Assembly (NCBI RefSeq): GCF_000346485.2
Contig: NZ_KQ976354.1
Coordinates: 7,854,221 to 7,918,220 of the forward strand
Length of the DNA stretch: 64,000 nt
DNA from: Scytonema hofmannii PCC 7110
GTDB lineage: Bacteria > Cyanobacteriota > Cyanobacteriia > Cyanobacteriales > Nostocaceae
Direction: 5' to 3'
Numbering within the stretch: the first letter of the stretch is position 1; every line of letters starts with the position of its first letter. Positions 50,680 to 60,459 of this stretch are shown one piece after another. The notes under the pieces are model-generated. The model ran no database searches. It was not told the DNA's origin and saw only the letters and a list, made by a program, of their open reading frames with translations. A program made the position numbers and the translations under genes.

Positions 50680-53600
50680 TTACCCTTTTGTACTTGGTTT
50701 ACCAGTTAAAATAAAGCCAGCCCAATAGTAAGGATGAGCATAGGGAAGTTCGGTAGATTCCTTCATCTTTTTCTTTATGTCATCTTCAATTTTGTCCACT
50801 TCTGTTTTCAGACACGCTCCCGATTGGGGTTCATTCAATTCCTTGGCTAAGTCACTATACCATTTAGCTAAATCTTTATAAGTTAACTGACGTAGCCAAT
50901 GTTTTGCTTGTCTCAGTGCTATGGTAGGGGTTTGTCTTTGCTTGAGTAACTGGTAAAATTTAATTATGAGTAAAGCAGTGGAACATTCATCGACTCTCCA
51001 CAGAGTACTAACAACGTAGTTTGCTCCCTTAGCAAGAAACCCACTTACTAAACCAACATATTCATCGATTATCCTCTCTTTGCTGAATTCCTGGCTAGTG
51101 ATCCCAGTTTCGCAAGCAGAAAGACAAATTAGTTGATACTTTCGTAAGTCTAATTCTGGACACTCAAAAATGTCACCCAAAGTCAATTTCTCTGTGTCTG
51201 CTAACACCAAAGCTGATTCTATCGGGTTTTCTAAAATGTGATAGCCATGTCCTGTAAAGTGAAAGTAACCTTCATACTCTCCTAAAGCTTCGATCAAGTC
51301 AGTTTTTGTTACACACGACTTTGGCAATTTACCATACTTTGGATATAGGTGGTAAAGAGCATCAGATTGAATTTTTGTAAATAACAATTTATTTAAAGAC
51401 ATTTCTATATTCAGAAGTTTTTGGCTATCGGTATTTTCGCTGTTTGATGTCAATTCCAACAACTGCAAGCCAATCTGAAAACTTGGTAAGTAAGTAATGA
51501 TAAAATTTGTATCCTTAAATAGGTAATCTAGGGGTAATAAGTGTAATTCCCGGTGGGGAATGAGAATCAAGTTATCAACATCTTGGAGATTTTCTTGAAC
51601 AATACGCTTAATTTCTAGAATTTTACCAAGAGTTTCCAACATAGATTTCATATTTTCCCGCCAAGGAGTCGTTTCTTTATCTGTGTCAGAATTACAGTAA
51701 TTCTGATAAGACTTTTTCCATTGCTGTATCCAGTTTTCAAAACGCTGAAGCTGATCAAAATAAGGGCTATAACCTCTCTGTTGTAATTCGCTTGATAATT
51801 GTGGTAGCAGGATTTTTAGGGGTTCATCATGTTTGATAATGAAAGTAGTGATACCAATAGGGCTGAGATGCCAGTAAATTGCCGCAGTTTTGGGATTAAG
51901 TAGTTCTTCTGCCTGTTTATACTCAAACCCCCCGGTAGGCGCTTCATAAATTGAACCTTCCTTCAGCCAAGCAAGGCAAGTATTCTTGCGTACCTCTGCT
52001 GTTACTAAAGCTTTTATCTGGTTCTCTCGAACTTGTGACTGTGCAAGGATATCTACCCGCATTTGATTAAAAGCCGCGAATTTGCTGTCTAGGGTTATTC
52101 TGTCTCGCTCTGATTTGGATTTTCTCAACAATTTTTCTAACTGCTGAGTTCCTGTCTCCAACTTTTTCTGGAATTCTTCAGGGGTCTTCGATAAATATAC
52201 TTTCAGCAATTCTTGTAAAAATTGCAAGTTTTGCTCCGGAAACTTATCAAACGTCAGGAATTCAAGGGCTTCTTCATAACTTTTTTTTGCTTCAGACAAA
52301 TCTGAGAAAAGAATTGGTAGTTGCATCATGTAATCTTGCAACTGTTTCAAGGTTTCAAGATGCAATTTGCTGCTACCTCCTCGATCATCAGGTGTTAGTA
52401 TATCTCTCGAAGTTTTTACAGCAGCTTCCTTATCTAGAGCAGATATGTTTGCTAAACCCTGATTCTTTTTCCAAGCTTCCCACCACTGAGGATCTATACA
52501 GTTAAGAGCGCGATCATAAAATTTAATGGCTTCTGTATCTCGCTTTAACTTAACGAGTACATTTCCTTTGTTAACCAAAGCTTCATGCTTATCTGGTTTC
52601 AATTCAATGGCTTTGTCGTAGGATGCGATCGCTTCTTCGTAGCGTCCCAAGTTCTTCAGTGCAGTGCCCCGGTTGTACCAAGCCGAATCAAAATCTCGTT
52701 TGAATTCAATGGCTTTGTCGTAGGATGAGATCGCTTCTTCGTAGCGTTTTAAATTACTCAGTGCAGTGCCCCGGTTGTACCAAGCCTCATCGTTGTCTGG
52801 TTTAAATTCAATGGCTCTGTCGAAAGATGCAACAGCTTGTTCGTAGCGTCCCAAAATCTCCAGCATAATTCCCCGGTTATTCCAACCCAAATGGTCATTT
52901 GGTTTAATATTGAGTGCTTGTTCGAAAGATGTAAGCGCTTCTTCGTAGCGTCCCAAAGCCACCAGCGCAGTTCCCCGTATGCTCCAATTCAAATGGTGGT
53001 CGTCTAGTTTAGTATTGAGTGCTTGGTCGAAAGATGCAACCACTTCTTCGTAGCGTCCCAAAGCCAGCAGCATAATCCCCTGGATGTACCAAGCCGAATC
53101 GTTGTTTGGTTTAAATTTAATGGCTTTGTCGAAAGATGCAACAGCTTGTTCGTAGCGTTTCAAAATATTCAGCAAAATCCCCCGGATGAACCAAGCCAAA
53201 TAGAAATCTGGTTTAATATTGATTGCTTGGTCGCAAGATGCAACAGCTTCTTCGTAGCGTTTCAAATACAGCAGCGCAATTCCCCGGTTGTACCAAGCCT
53301 CATCGTTGTGTAGTTTAAATTCAATGGCTTTGTCGAAAGATGCTACAGCTTCTTCGTAGCGTCCCAAAAACTCCAGCGCATTCCCCCGGTTGTACCAAGC
53401 CGAATCGTTGTGTAGTTTAAATTCAATGGCTTTGTCGAAAGATGCTACAGCTTCTTCGTAGCGTCCCAAAGCCACCAGCGCAATCCCCCGGTTGTACCAA
53501 GCCGAATCGTTGTCTGGTTTAAATTCAATGGCTTTGTCGAAAGATGCAACAGCTTCTTCGTAGCGTCCCAAAGACCCCAGCGCATTCCCCCGGATGTACC

Positions 53601-56487
53601 AAGCCGAATCGTTGTCTGGTTTAAATTCAATGGCTTTGTCGAAAGATGCAACAGCTTCTTCGTAGCGTTCCAAAGCCACCAGCGCAATCCCCCGGTTGTA
53701 CCAAGCCGAATCGTTGTCTGGTTTAAATTCAATGGCTTTGTCGAAAGATGCAACAGCTTCTTCGTAGCGTTCCAAAGCCACCAGCGCATTCCCCCGGATG
53801 TACCAAGCCGAATCGTTGTCTGGTTTAAATTCAATGGCTTTGTCGAAAGATGCAACAGCTTGTTCGTAGTGTCCCAAAGACCACAGCTCATTCCCTCGGA
53901 TGTACCAAGCCGAATCGTCGTCTGGTTTAATATTGAGTGCTTGGTCAAAAGATGCAACAGCTTCTTCGTAGCTTCCCAAAGCCACCAGCGCAATCCCCCG
54001 GTTGTACCAAGCCTCATCGTTGTGTAGTTTAAATTCAATGGCTTTGTCGAAAGATGCAACAGCTTCTTCGTAGCGTCCCAAAGCCCATAGCACAATCCCC
54101 CGGTTGTACCAAGCCGAATCGTTGTCTGGTTTAAATTCAATGGCTTTGTCGAAAGATGCAACAGCTTCTTCGTAGCGTCCCAAAGCCACCAGCGCAATCC
54201 CCCGGTTGTACCAAGCCGAATCGTTGTCTGGTTTAAATTCAATGGCTTTGTCGAAAGATGCAACAGCTTCTTCGTAGCGTCCCAAAGACCCCAGCGCATT
54301 CCCCCGGATGTACCAAGCCGAATCGTTGTCTGGTTTAAATTCAATGGCTTTGTCGAAAGATGCAACAGCTTCTTCGTAGCGTTCCAAAGCCACCAGCGCA
54401 ATCCCCCGGTTGTACCAAGCCGAATCGTTGTCTGGTTTAAATTCAATGGCTTTGTCGAAAGATGCAACAGCTTCTTCGTAGCGTCCCAAAGACCCCAGCG
54501 CAATCCCCCGGTTGTACCAAGCCGAATCGTTGTCTGGTTTAAATTCAATGGCTTTGTCGAAAGATGCAACAGCTTGTTCGTAGTGTCCCAAAGACCACAG
54601 CTCATTCCCTCGGTTGTTCCAAGCCGAATCGTTGTCTGGTTTAAATTCAATGGCTTTGTCGAAAGATGCAACAGCTTCTTCGTAGCGTTCCAAAGCCACC
54701 AGCGCAATCCCCCGGTTGTACCAAGCCGAATCGTTGTCTGGTTTAAATTCAATGGCTTTGTCGAAAGATGCAACAGCTTGTTCGTAGTGTCCCAAAGCCA
54801 CCAGCACAATCCCCCGGTTGTACCAAGCCGACTCGTTGTCTGGTTTAAATTCAATGGCTTTGTCGAAAGATGCAACAGCTTCTTCGTAGCGTCCCAAAGC
54901 CACCAGCGCAATCCCCCGGTTGTACCAAGCCGAATCGTCGTCTGGTTTAATATTGAGTGCTTTGTCAAAAGATGCAACAGCTTCTTCGTGGCGTTCCAAA
55001 AACCCCAGCGCAAGCCCCCGCTTGTACCAAGCCGAATCGTCGTTAGGTTTAATATTGAGTGCTTTGTCAAAAGATACTACAGCTTCTTTGTAACGTTTCA
55101 ATGCCACCAGCGCAACGCCCCGGTTGCCCCAAGCCGAATCGTCGTCGGATCTAAATTCTATGGCTTTGTCAAAACTGGTGAGTGCCTCTTCATACCGTTG
55201 CAAGTAATCGCATAGCACAATCCCCCGGTTGTTCCAAGCCGAATCGTTGTCTGGTTTAAATTCAATGGCTTTGTCGAAAGATGCAACAGCTTCTTCGTAG
55301 CGTCCCAAGTTCTTCAGTGCAATGCCCCGGTTGCCCCAAGCCGAATCGTCGTCGGATCTAAATTCTATGGCTTTGTCAAAACTGGTGAGTGCCTCTTCAT
55401 ACCGTTGCAAGTAATCGCATAGCACAATCCCCCGGTTGTTCCAAGCCGAATCGTTGTCTGGTTTAAATTCAATGGCTTTGTCGAAAGATGCAACAGCTTC
55501 TTCGTAGCGTCCCAAAGACCCCAGCGCATTCCCCCGGATGTACCAAGCCGAATCGTTGTCTGGTTTAAATTCAATGGCTTTGTCGAAAGATGCAACAGCT
55601 TCTTCGTAGTGTCCCAAAGACCCCAGCGCATTCCCCCGGATGTACCAAGCCGAATCGTTGTCTGGTTTAAATTCAATGGCTTTGTCGAAAGATGCAACAG
55701 CTTCTTCGTAGTGTCCCAAAGACCCCAGCGCATTCCCCCGGATGTACCAAGCCGAATCGTTGTCTGGTTTAAATTCAATGGCTTTGTCGAAAGATGCAAC
55801 AGCTTCTTCGTAGCGTTCCAAAGCCACCAGCGCAATCCCCCGGTTGTTCCAAGCCGAATAGAAATCTGGTTTAAATTCAATGGCTTTGTCGAAAGATGCT
55901 ACAGCTTCTTCGTAGCGTCCCAAAGACCCCAGCGCATTCCCCCGGATGTACCAAGCCGAATCGTTGTCTGGTTTAAATTCAATGGCTTTGTCGAAAGATG
56001 CAACAGCTTTTTCGTAGCGTCCCAAAGCCCCCAGCGCACGTCCCCGGTTGTACCAAGCCGAATCGTTGTCTGGTTGAATTTCGAGTGCTTGGTCGTAAGA
56101 TGCGATCGCTTCCTCATAGCGTTGTAATTTATCTAATGCAATTCCTCTACTTCGCCAGTCTTCTGAATCTTGGGGGATAAGTGCGATCGCTCGCTCAAAA
56201 TCTGCTTGTGCTTGCTGCGCTTGGTCAATTTTTTGGCTAGCCAATCCTCGCCATACTAGCGCCAAAATGTAGTTTGGCTTAATTCTCAAAGCTTGGTTCA
56301 GGGATCCAATGGACTTGTGGTATTGTTCCTGACGATAAAAAGTTAGACCCAACCCATAACTTACTTGGGGGTTTTGCTGTTCCTGTGCATCTGCTTGCTG
56401 AAAAATCTGTAAAGCTGCTTGGTACTCTCCCCGATCGAGTTGGTTGTGTCCTTGCTCTAGTAAACTTGCTACGCTAGCATTTTGCAT
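50680..56487 (-). CDS. Giant TPR-CHAT (caspase-like) protein
   Basis: 1935 residues. Residues 1 to about 1310 contain roughly 38 TPR units of 34 residues. The inner 30 or so are almost identical (RYEEAVASFDKAIEFKP then NDSAWYNRGIAL). A helical linker follows to about 1550. A CHAT domain occupies about 1570-1920, with the catalytic His in FHFTGHGYH (about 1746) and Cys in LICLSACETG (about 1790), both present, so it should be an active protease. It ends with HPYYWAGFILTG, as CHAT proteins do. It is the first gene of a three-gene minus-strand block. TPR-CHAT proteins elsewhere sense a partner and cleave a target. Confidence 0.92.
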   Translation of the reverse strand: MQNASVASLLEQGHNQLDRGEYQAALQIFQQADAQEQQNPQVSYGLGLTFYRQEQYHKSIGSLNQALRIKPNYILALVWRGLASQKIDQAQQAQADFERAIALIPQDSEDWRSRGIALDKLQRYEEAIASYDQALEIQPDNDSAWYNRGRALGALGRYEKAVASFDKAIEFKPDNDSAWYIRGNALGSLGRYEEAVASFDKAIEFKPDFYSAWNNRGIALVALERYEEAVASFDKAIEFKPDNDSAWYIRGNALGSLGHYEEAVASFDKAIEFKPDNDSAWYIRGNALGSLGHYEEAVASFDKAIEFKPDNDSAWYIRGNALGSLGRYEEAVASFDKAIEFKPDNDSAWNNRGIVLCDYLQRYEEALTSFDKAIEFRSDDDSAWGNRGIALKNLGRYEEAVASFDKAIEFKPDNDSAWNNRGIVLCDYLQRYEEALTSFDKAIEFRSDDDSAWGNRGVALVALKRYKEAVVSFDKALNIKPNDDSAWYKRGLALGFLERHEEAVASFDKALNIKPDDDSAWYNRGIALVALGRYEEAVASFDKAIEFKPDNESAWYNRGIVLVALGHYEQAVASFDKAIEFKPDNDSAWYNRGIALVALERYEEAVASFDKAIEFKPDNDSAWNNRGNELWSLGHYEQAVASFDKAIEFKPDNDSAWYNRGIALGSLGRYEEAVASFDKAIEFKPDNDSAWYNRGIALVALERYEEAVASFDKAIEFKPDNDSAWYIRGNALGSLGRYEEAVASFDKAIEFKPDNDSAWYNRGIALVALGRYEEAVASFDKAIEFKPDNDSAWYNRGIVLWALGRYEEAVASFDKAIEFKLHNDEAWYNRGIALVALGSYEEAVASFDQALNIKPDDDSAWYIRGNELWSLGHYEQAVASFDKAIEFKPDNDSAWYIRGNALVALERYEEAVASFDKAIEFKPDNDSAWYNRGIALVALERYEEAVASFDKAIEFKPDNDSAWYIRGNALGSLGRYEEAVASFDKAIEFKPDNDSAWYNRGIALVALGRYEEAVASFDKAIEFKLHNDSAWYNRGNALEFLGRYEEAVASFDKAIEFKLHNDEAWYNRGIALLYLKRYEEAVASCDQAINIKPDFYLAWFIRGILLNILKRYEQAVASFDKAIKFKPNNDSAWYIQGIMLLALGRYEEVVASFDQALNTKLDDHHLNWSIRGTALVALGRYEEALTSFEQALNIKPNDHLGWNNRGIMLEILGRYEQAVASFDRAIEFKPDNDEAWYNRGTALSNLKRYEEAISSYDKAIEFKRDFDSAWYNRGTALKNLGRYEEAIASYDKAIELKPDKHEALVNKGNVLVKLKRDTEAIKFYDRALNCIDPQWWEAWKKNQGLANISALDKEAAVKTSRDILTPDDRGGSSKLHLETLKQLQDYMMQLPILFSDLSEAKKSYEEALEFLTFDKFPEQNLQFLQELLKVYLSKTPEEFQKKLETGTQQLEKLLRKSKSERDRITLDSKFAAFNQMRVDILAQSQVRENQIKALVTAEVRKNTCLAWLKEGSIYEAPTGGFEYKQAEELLNPKTAAIYWHLSPIGITTFIIKHDEPLKILLPQLSSELQQRGYSPYFDQLQRFENWIQQWKKSYQNYCNSDTDKETTPWRENMKSMLETLGKILEIKRIVQENLQDVDNLILIPHRELHLLPLDYLFKDTNFIITYLPSFQIGLQLLELTSNSENTDSQKLLNIEMSLNKLLFTKIQSDALYHLYPKYGKLPKSCVTKTDLIEALGEYEGYFHFTGHGYHILENPIESALVLADTEKLTLGDIFECPELDLRKYQLICLSACETGITSQEFSKERIIDEYVGLVSGFLAKGANYVVSTLWRVDECSTALLIIKFYQLLKQRQTPTIALRQAKHWLRQLTYKDLAKWYSDLAKELNEPQSGACLKTEVDKIEDDIKKKMKESTELPYAHPYYWAGFILTGKPSTKG
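52620..56100. repeat. 102-bp tandem repeat array inside the TPR-CHAT gene
   Basis: About 34 units of 102 bp, many over 90 percent alike by eye. Two units carry an extra codon (GIVLCDYLQ), and a two-unit block of about 207 bp containing them is duplicated at 55131-55250 and 55345-55460. Because 102 is a multiple of three, long stop-free frames appear in other phases and on the other strand. Confidence 0.9.
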
Positions 56488-56523
56488 TATTGCCCAAAGT
56501 CCAATAAGTAAATTTGATTAATA

Positions 56524-56958
56524 TTATAACTTCTTGTTTCCATATGACCCCCTTTTTTTGAGTACCCGTCTTAATCTGTCGGGACTCAGTTTAATTGAGC
56601 GATCGCGTTCTAATTTTTCGGTCAATTGGCGGCTGTTGTACGTGCGTGGTTCATTTCTAAGGCATTCTTCCAAAAATGTAATATCGTCCTCTTTCAACTT
56701 TGGTTTTACCCCTCGACCTGGTAATTCCCAAAGCCCTTCTAAACCAAACCTCTGCCATTTATGTAAAACATCTCTCACTGTTTGCTCACTCCAATTAAAG
56801 TGAGCCGCGATTTTTTCTACATACCAGCCATGTGCATTCAATCGGATTACCTCTGCTCGGTCTTTAACCTTCTGTGGCACATCTGCTGTTCTAAGGTTTA
56901 GTAGGCTGCTATCTTGCTCTCGACTAAGGAATACCCTTAAACGAGCGCCCATATACAA
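56524..56958 (-). pseudogene. IS630-type transposase, N-terminal part only
   Basis: About 144 codons with a helix-turn-helix: VPQKVKDRAEVIRLNAHGWY, VEKIAAHFNWSEQTVRDVLH, WQRFGLEGLWELPGRGVKPK, and RLRRVLKKRG. The catalytic DDE half is missing; the frame ends 36 bp before the TPR-CHAT start. The element was cut there, and the CHAT gene may now use a promoter from it. Confidence 0.75.
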
Positions 56959-57004
56959 GTTACCTAAATAGATGCTTTCTACGTATTTACTTATCTTAAC
57001 ATAG

Positions 57005-57180
57005 TTTGGTTTTTTTACGCCGACTTACTTAGTTGCTGTTGTTGTTCCTGTGTCAAAGCTCTTGCTTTTCCACCTGGTTGCTCCACATATCCATCAACCA
57101 GTCCCATCAAACTTTTTTCATTATAAAGAAGTCGTTTCGACAATGCAACAAGTTGTTCAAGAAGCTCAAAAGTAGTTGAA
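57005..57180 (-). pseudogene. Transposase-like remnant
   Basis: The minus strand reads LMGLVDGYVEQPGGKARALT then QEQQQQLSKSA and stops. The pattern suggests the linker of an IS630-type helix-turn-helix protein. Too short and damaged for a firm call. Confidence 0.28.
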
Positions 57181-57279
57181 TAGAAAAGAAACAGGAAATA
57201 TCCGCTTTAGTCTCAGCAAATTCTACTATGTAATTAAAAGTAAAAAATAGCAATAATCAGTATCACAAAAAAGAGAAAC

Positions 57280-57585
57280 GTGGATATTAACCAGCACAAA
57301 GAACAATTTAGTAATACCTACTTGCAAGCATTAACGAGTGTTGCAGGATATTCTCTCTATAAACCATTTGTAGATGATGACAGCGTGGACTGGGGAATTG
57401 CCGCAAAAGGGGGGGAGGGAATAGTTCGATGTTTAAGACACTGCGGGTATTGGCTATCCTTACGGGGAATGCTACCAACAACAAATACTACAAATATTAC
57501 AGTTACTATATTTAGAACGAACCAATTTACAGCGATCGCTCTCCAATCAATTATGCTAAATATTAGCAAAGGAGACAAACCATGA
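57280..57585 (+). pseudogene. DUF4365-like N-terminal fragment
   Basis: HKEQFSNTYLQALTSVAGYS and KPFVDDDSVDWGIAAKGGEG resemble the start of DUF4365 proteins, whose next conserved residues would be of the LQLKCT type. After residue 47 the frame shifts into unrelated text. The end overlaps the next gene start by 4 bp (ATGA), suggesting that two genes were originally an operon. Confidence 0.55.
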
Positions 57586-58127
57586 AAGTTATCGTCCGAG
57601 ATGCAGAGATTTTCAAAAATATCGAACTAAAACAATTAACCAATTACCTGCAATCAACTGGATGGTATTTAGATCGTCCATTTCTAGATGATGCCACAAT
57701 TTGGTTAAAACAAGAACAGCCACGAGGTGAATTTGAAATTTTACTACCCAATAGTCAAAACTTGGGTGATTATGTTACACGCATTAGTGAAGCAATAGAT
57801 ATTCTTGCAACTGTTGAAAATTGCTCACAATTGGAAATAATTGGTGAAATCATTACCAATTATCCTAATATCACTATTCAAGGATTAGTAACGCAAATTA
57901 CGTCTCCCAATGGTGGCACAATAAGCGGTGATATTACATTATTTAGCGTAATTGTTGATAAATTGCGTCCAGTCTACATCAAACTTGCCAACCATGAATA
58001 TATCCTCGCAATTAAAGCATATACAGAACGCTTACCAGTTTTGTGTACGGGTGATTTAGTCAAAGAAAATAATACATTTATTCTGAAAAATCCCCAACAA
58101 TTTCGTCTTGACCAACCACACCATTAG
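57582..58127 (+). CDS. Hypothetical protein, partner of the DUF4365-like relic
   Basis: 181 residues from ATG 57582 with AGGAGAC upstream. Mixed alpha/beta protein, with a region FEILLPNSQNLGDYVTRISE, and a C-terminal LPVLCTGDLVKENNTFILKN that looks like a small beta domain. I do not recognise the family. DUF4365 proteins are nuclease-like in some contexts, so it may be a broken two-gene cassette. Confidence 0.6.
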   Translation: MKVIVRDAEIFKNIELKQLTNYLQSTGWYLDRPFLDDATIWLKQEQPRGEFEILLPNSQNLGDYVTRISEAIDILATVENCSQLEIIGEIITNYPNITIQGLVTQITSPNGGTISGDITLFSVIVDKLRPVYIKLANHEYILAIKAYTERLPVLCTGDLVKENNTFILKNPQQFRLDQPHH

Positions 58128-59112
58128 CCTCATAGTAAAATTTAGAAACGAATAGTCTTTGGAGAAAACACTAATTTATCTATAGAACACTAGCTAGAAA
58201 ATAGGGCATTGGGCATGGGAAATTATTTTCATACTTAGTTGTGGGATTTTCCCGTGAATGACTTGACATTTAAAATACTGTTTGCGGAACGTGGACACCT
58301 CTTCGGCGACGTTCCAGCATTGATATTGGTGGCAATTGTCCTTGGTTTCCTAGCGCCACGCGAAGTGATGCCAAGTGCATGACGCACGCATGGCATAACA
58401 GATCAAATGCAGCGGACAGACAAAAGCCCACTGCCACCCCGACCATGCGTTGGGTTTTTCAATGTTTTATGTCGATTCATTTGGTAACGATCGCAGGAGT
58501 TAAACAAATTGCCAATCTTACAGATGAACGACGTTGGATTCTCCAGTTCAGGAGTGCCCCTTGCCAAAAATATTATTTACTTACATGAGAGACCTGCGGA
58601 ATGTAGGTTGTTTTACCAACAATGGGTCAAAAGTTGGTATTTGAGTTCTAACTGTTTTAATTAGTTCCCATCTCCTGTCAACCGTATATTCAAGCTTTTT
58701 AGTGTATCACCATTTTTTCAAAATGGCTAAAAGCTAGACATAGCAGTAGTTTTTAGACTATTTTGTATGATTTTACAAGGCTATAGGCTCAATACCTTAC
58801 TCATAAATTTCTGCCTTCTCTATAAACTTCGGTAAACCGATACAGCTATGAGATTTTATAAAGAACACTCTATCATCAGTTCATTCCAAAAGAAAGTTCA
58901 GTCTTACGTATCTTTTTTGACTGGAAACCGCAGTTTACGTTCAGTTGATTAACTTGTGGCAATTAAATCAGTGGCACAAGCATATAACTTATAAAAATTC
59001 GGCGTTGCTGAATTAAGGTATAAATTGTCATTCTGAAGGCAACTCTTCACTCTATTGATATCTACGGAATATGAAGTGAACACCAGGCAAAACACGTAAG
59101 TATAAAAGAAGT
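58128..59112. other. Gap of about 1 kb with gene debris
   Basis: A 42-codon frame at 58254-58382 (GTG start) encodes HLFGDVPALILVAIVLGFLA, a membrane-like segment, perhaps from a lost transporter. A further frame at 58379-58588 is unrecognisable. The rest is AT-rich. No RNA gene or operator is seen. Confidence 0.35.
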
Positions 59113-60141
59113 TCATGTTCTAATAGATGCAGCAAATTTTGTATCAATCACCTGACTCCAATCTGGCTCCTGTTTGATAAGTCCTAAACGAACCAGTAGT
59201 TTTGCCTGGTTTGCAAGGTCGGTGCGATACTCTTGATTAGGAGGCTGCAACAGTATGTTACGACGCGAGAGCGTTAAAGCAGCAGCTTCCGGCGCAAGTT
59301 TATTTTCTCTAACTAAAATCTCTACTGCTTTCTGACGGTTTTGTTTGACCCAGTTTACTGCTTGTTGATAAGCTTTGAGAAACCGTCGCACAGTATCTGG
59401 GTTCTGTTCTATGTATTCTGTGCGTCCAAACAGCGCCACATAGTTCAAAACATATTGAGTCCCGTCTACGATCGCAATTGCCTCTTTCGCGACTTGTACG
59501 CTGGCATAAAAAGGGTCCCAGGTTGCCCAAACATCGATTGCACCTGATAGCAATGCTGCACGACCTACATCTTTTTCTAACTGAACCCACTTTACATCAG
59601 TATCTTTTAATCCAATACTTTCTAGTACTCGCACTACCAATAAATGACTTCGTCCAGTAGGTGTCCCTATTTTCTTGTCCTTCAAATCCTTGATATTTTT
59701 GATGGGCGAGTCAGGTCGAACTAGTAAGGCATGGGTTTTAGGGCTGCGCTCAATAAGGGCAATAATACGAATCGGCAAACCTGCTGCGAGCGCAGGGATT
59801 GGTGTGCCACCTAAACCCAGATCCAATGCTCCGGCTGCTAATGCTTCGGTAACTGGTTTAAGCGACAGCAATCTGCGGTATTCAAAACTAGTTGGTTGTC
59901 CCTCAAAAGCCTTCTCCAATAGTTTTTGCTCTCGCATCGCAAACACTGTCACGTAAGGCGGCTGAAAGCCGAGACGCAATTTTGACGCATTTTTGCCTGT
60001 GTTGGTTGAGCCTGGATTTGCTTGAGCTAGGTCTAGTGCATTGGATGTTGCTTCATGTGTGGAAGCGAAGGACTTATAAGCGAATGAAGCAACTGTTGAA
60101 AGGCTCAAAGTTAGTATGTGACGACGTTTAATAGAAGTCAT
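59113..60141 (-). CDS. Sulfonate/nitrate-type ABC solute-binding protein (SsuA-like)
   Basis: 342 residues. A twin-Arg-like or Sec signal (IKRRHILTLSLSTVASFAYK) is followed by the binding fold: LRLGFQPPYVTVFAMREQKLLE, GALDLGLGGTPIPALAAGLP, IKDLKDKKIGTPTGRSHLL and GAIDVWATWDPF. It is the fourth SsuA-like protein in the window. It stands alone, with no permease nearby. Confidence 0.85.
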   Translation of the reverse strand: MTSIKRRHILTLSLSTVASFAYKSFASTHEATSNALDLAQANPGSTNTGKNASKLRLGFQPPYVTVFAMREQKLLEKAFEGQPTSFEYRRLLSLKPVTEALAAGALDLGLGGTPIPALAAGLPIRIIALIERSPKTHALLVRPDSPIKNIKDLKDKKIGTPTGRSHLLVVRVLESIGLKDTDVKWVQLEKDVGRAALLSGAIDVWATWDPFYASVQVAKEAIAIVDGTQYVLNYVALFGRTEYIEQNPDTVRRFLKAYQQAVNWVKQNRQKAVEILVRENKLAPEAAALTLSRRNILLQPPNQEYRTDLANQAKLLVRLGLIKQEPDWSQVIDTKFAASIRT

Positions 60142-60344
60142 GGGCGATAATTCTCATTGAATTTACTTTGTCAATGTACTTAGACGTGCTAAGAAAAGTA
60201 GGGATGAGGGCAGGCGATCGTAACGTCAAAATTATAGAAGAGTGAGAAACGTATCTTTCAAATCATTCATACCAACTCAACTGACTACGATTTTCGTTCT
60301 TACTAGGACTCTAAAGAGTTGTAAGTCAGACCAAATATAAAATA

Positions 60345-60374
60345 CACGGTAAGTTGATTAAAATATAGTATTAT
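60345..60374 (+). promoter_or_regulatory. Operator/promoter of CurA-like gene, site 14
   Basis: Arms CACGGTAAGT and AAATATAGTA, then TATTAT. It lies 86 bp before ATG 60460. Confidence 0.62.
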
Positions 60375-60459
60375 TGATATTGGCACAGTTACAAGCAAAA
60401 AGCAAGATAGTCTCTTATCGTTGTATTTCAATGCAAAAGATGGGCAAAGAAAGAATATT

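Noticed and set aside
53445-55070. 541-codon minus-strand open frame and several plus-strand frames inside the TPR region
   Set aside because: They repeat with the 102-bp period and exist only because the repeat unit is a multiple of three without stops in those phases. The TPR frame has clear protein logic.
52620-56100. Could the tandem array be a CRISPR?
   Set aside because: Units are 102 bp, contiguous and coding, without unique spacers, and no cas genes are present.
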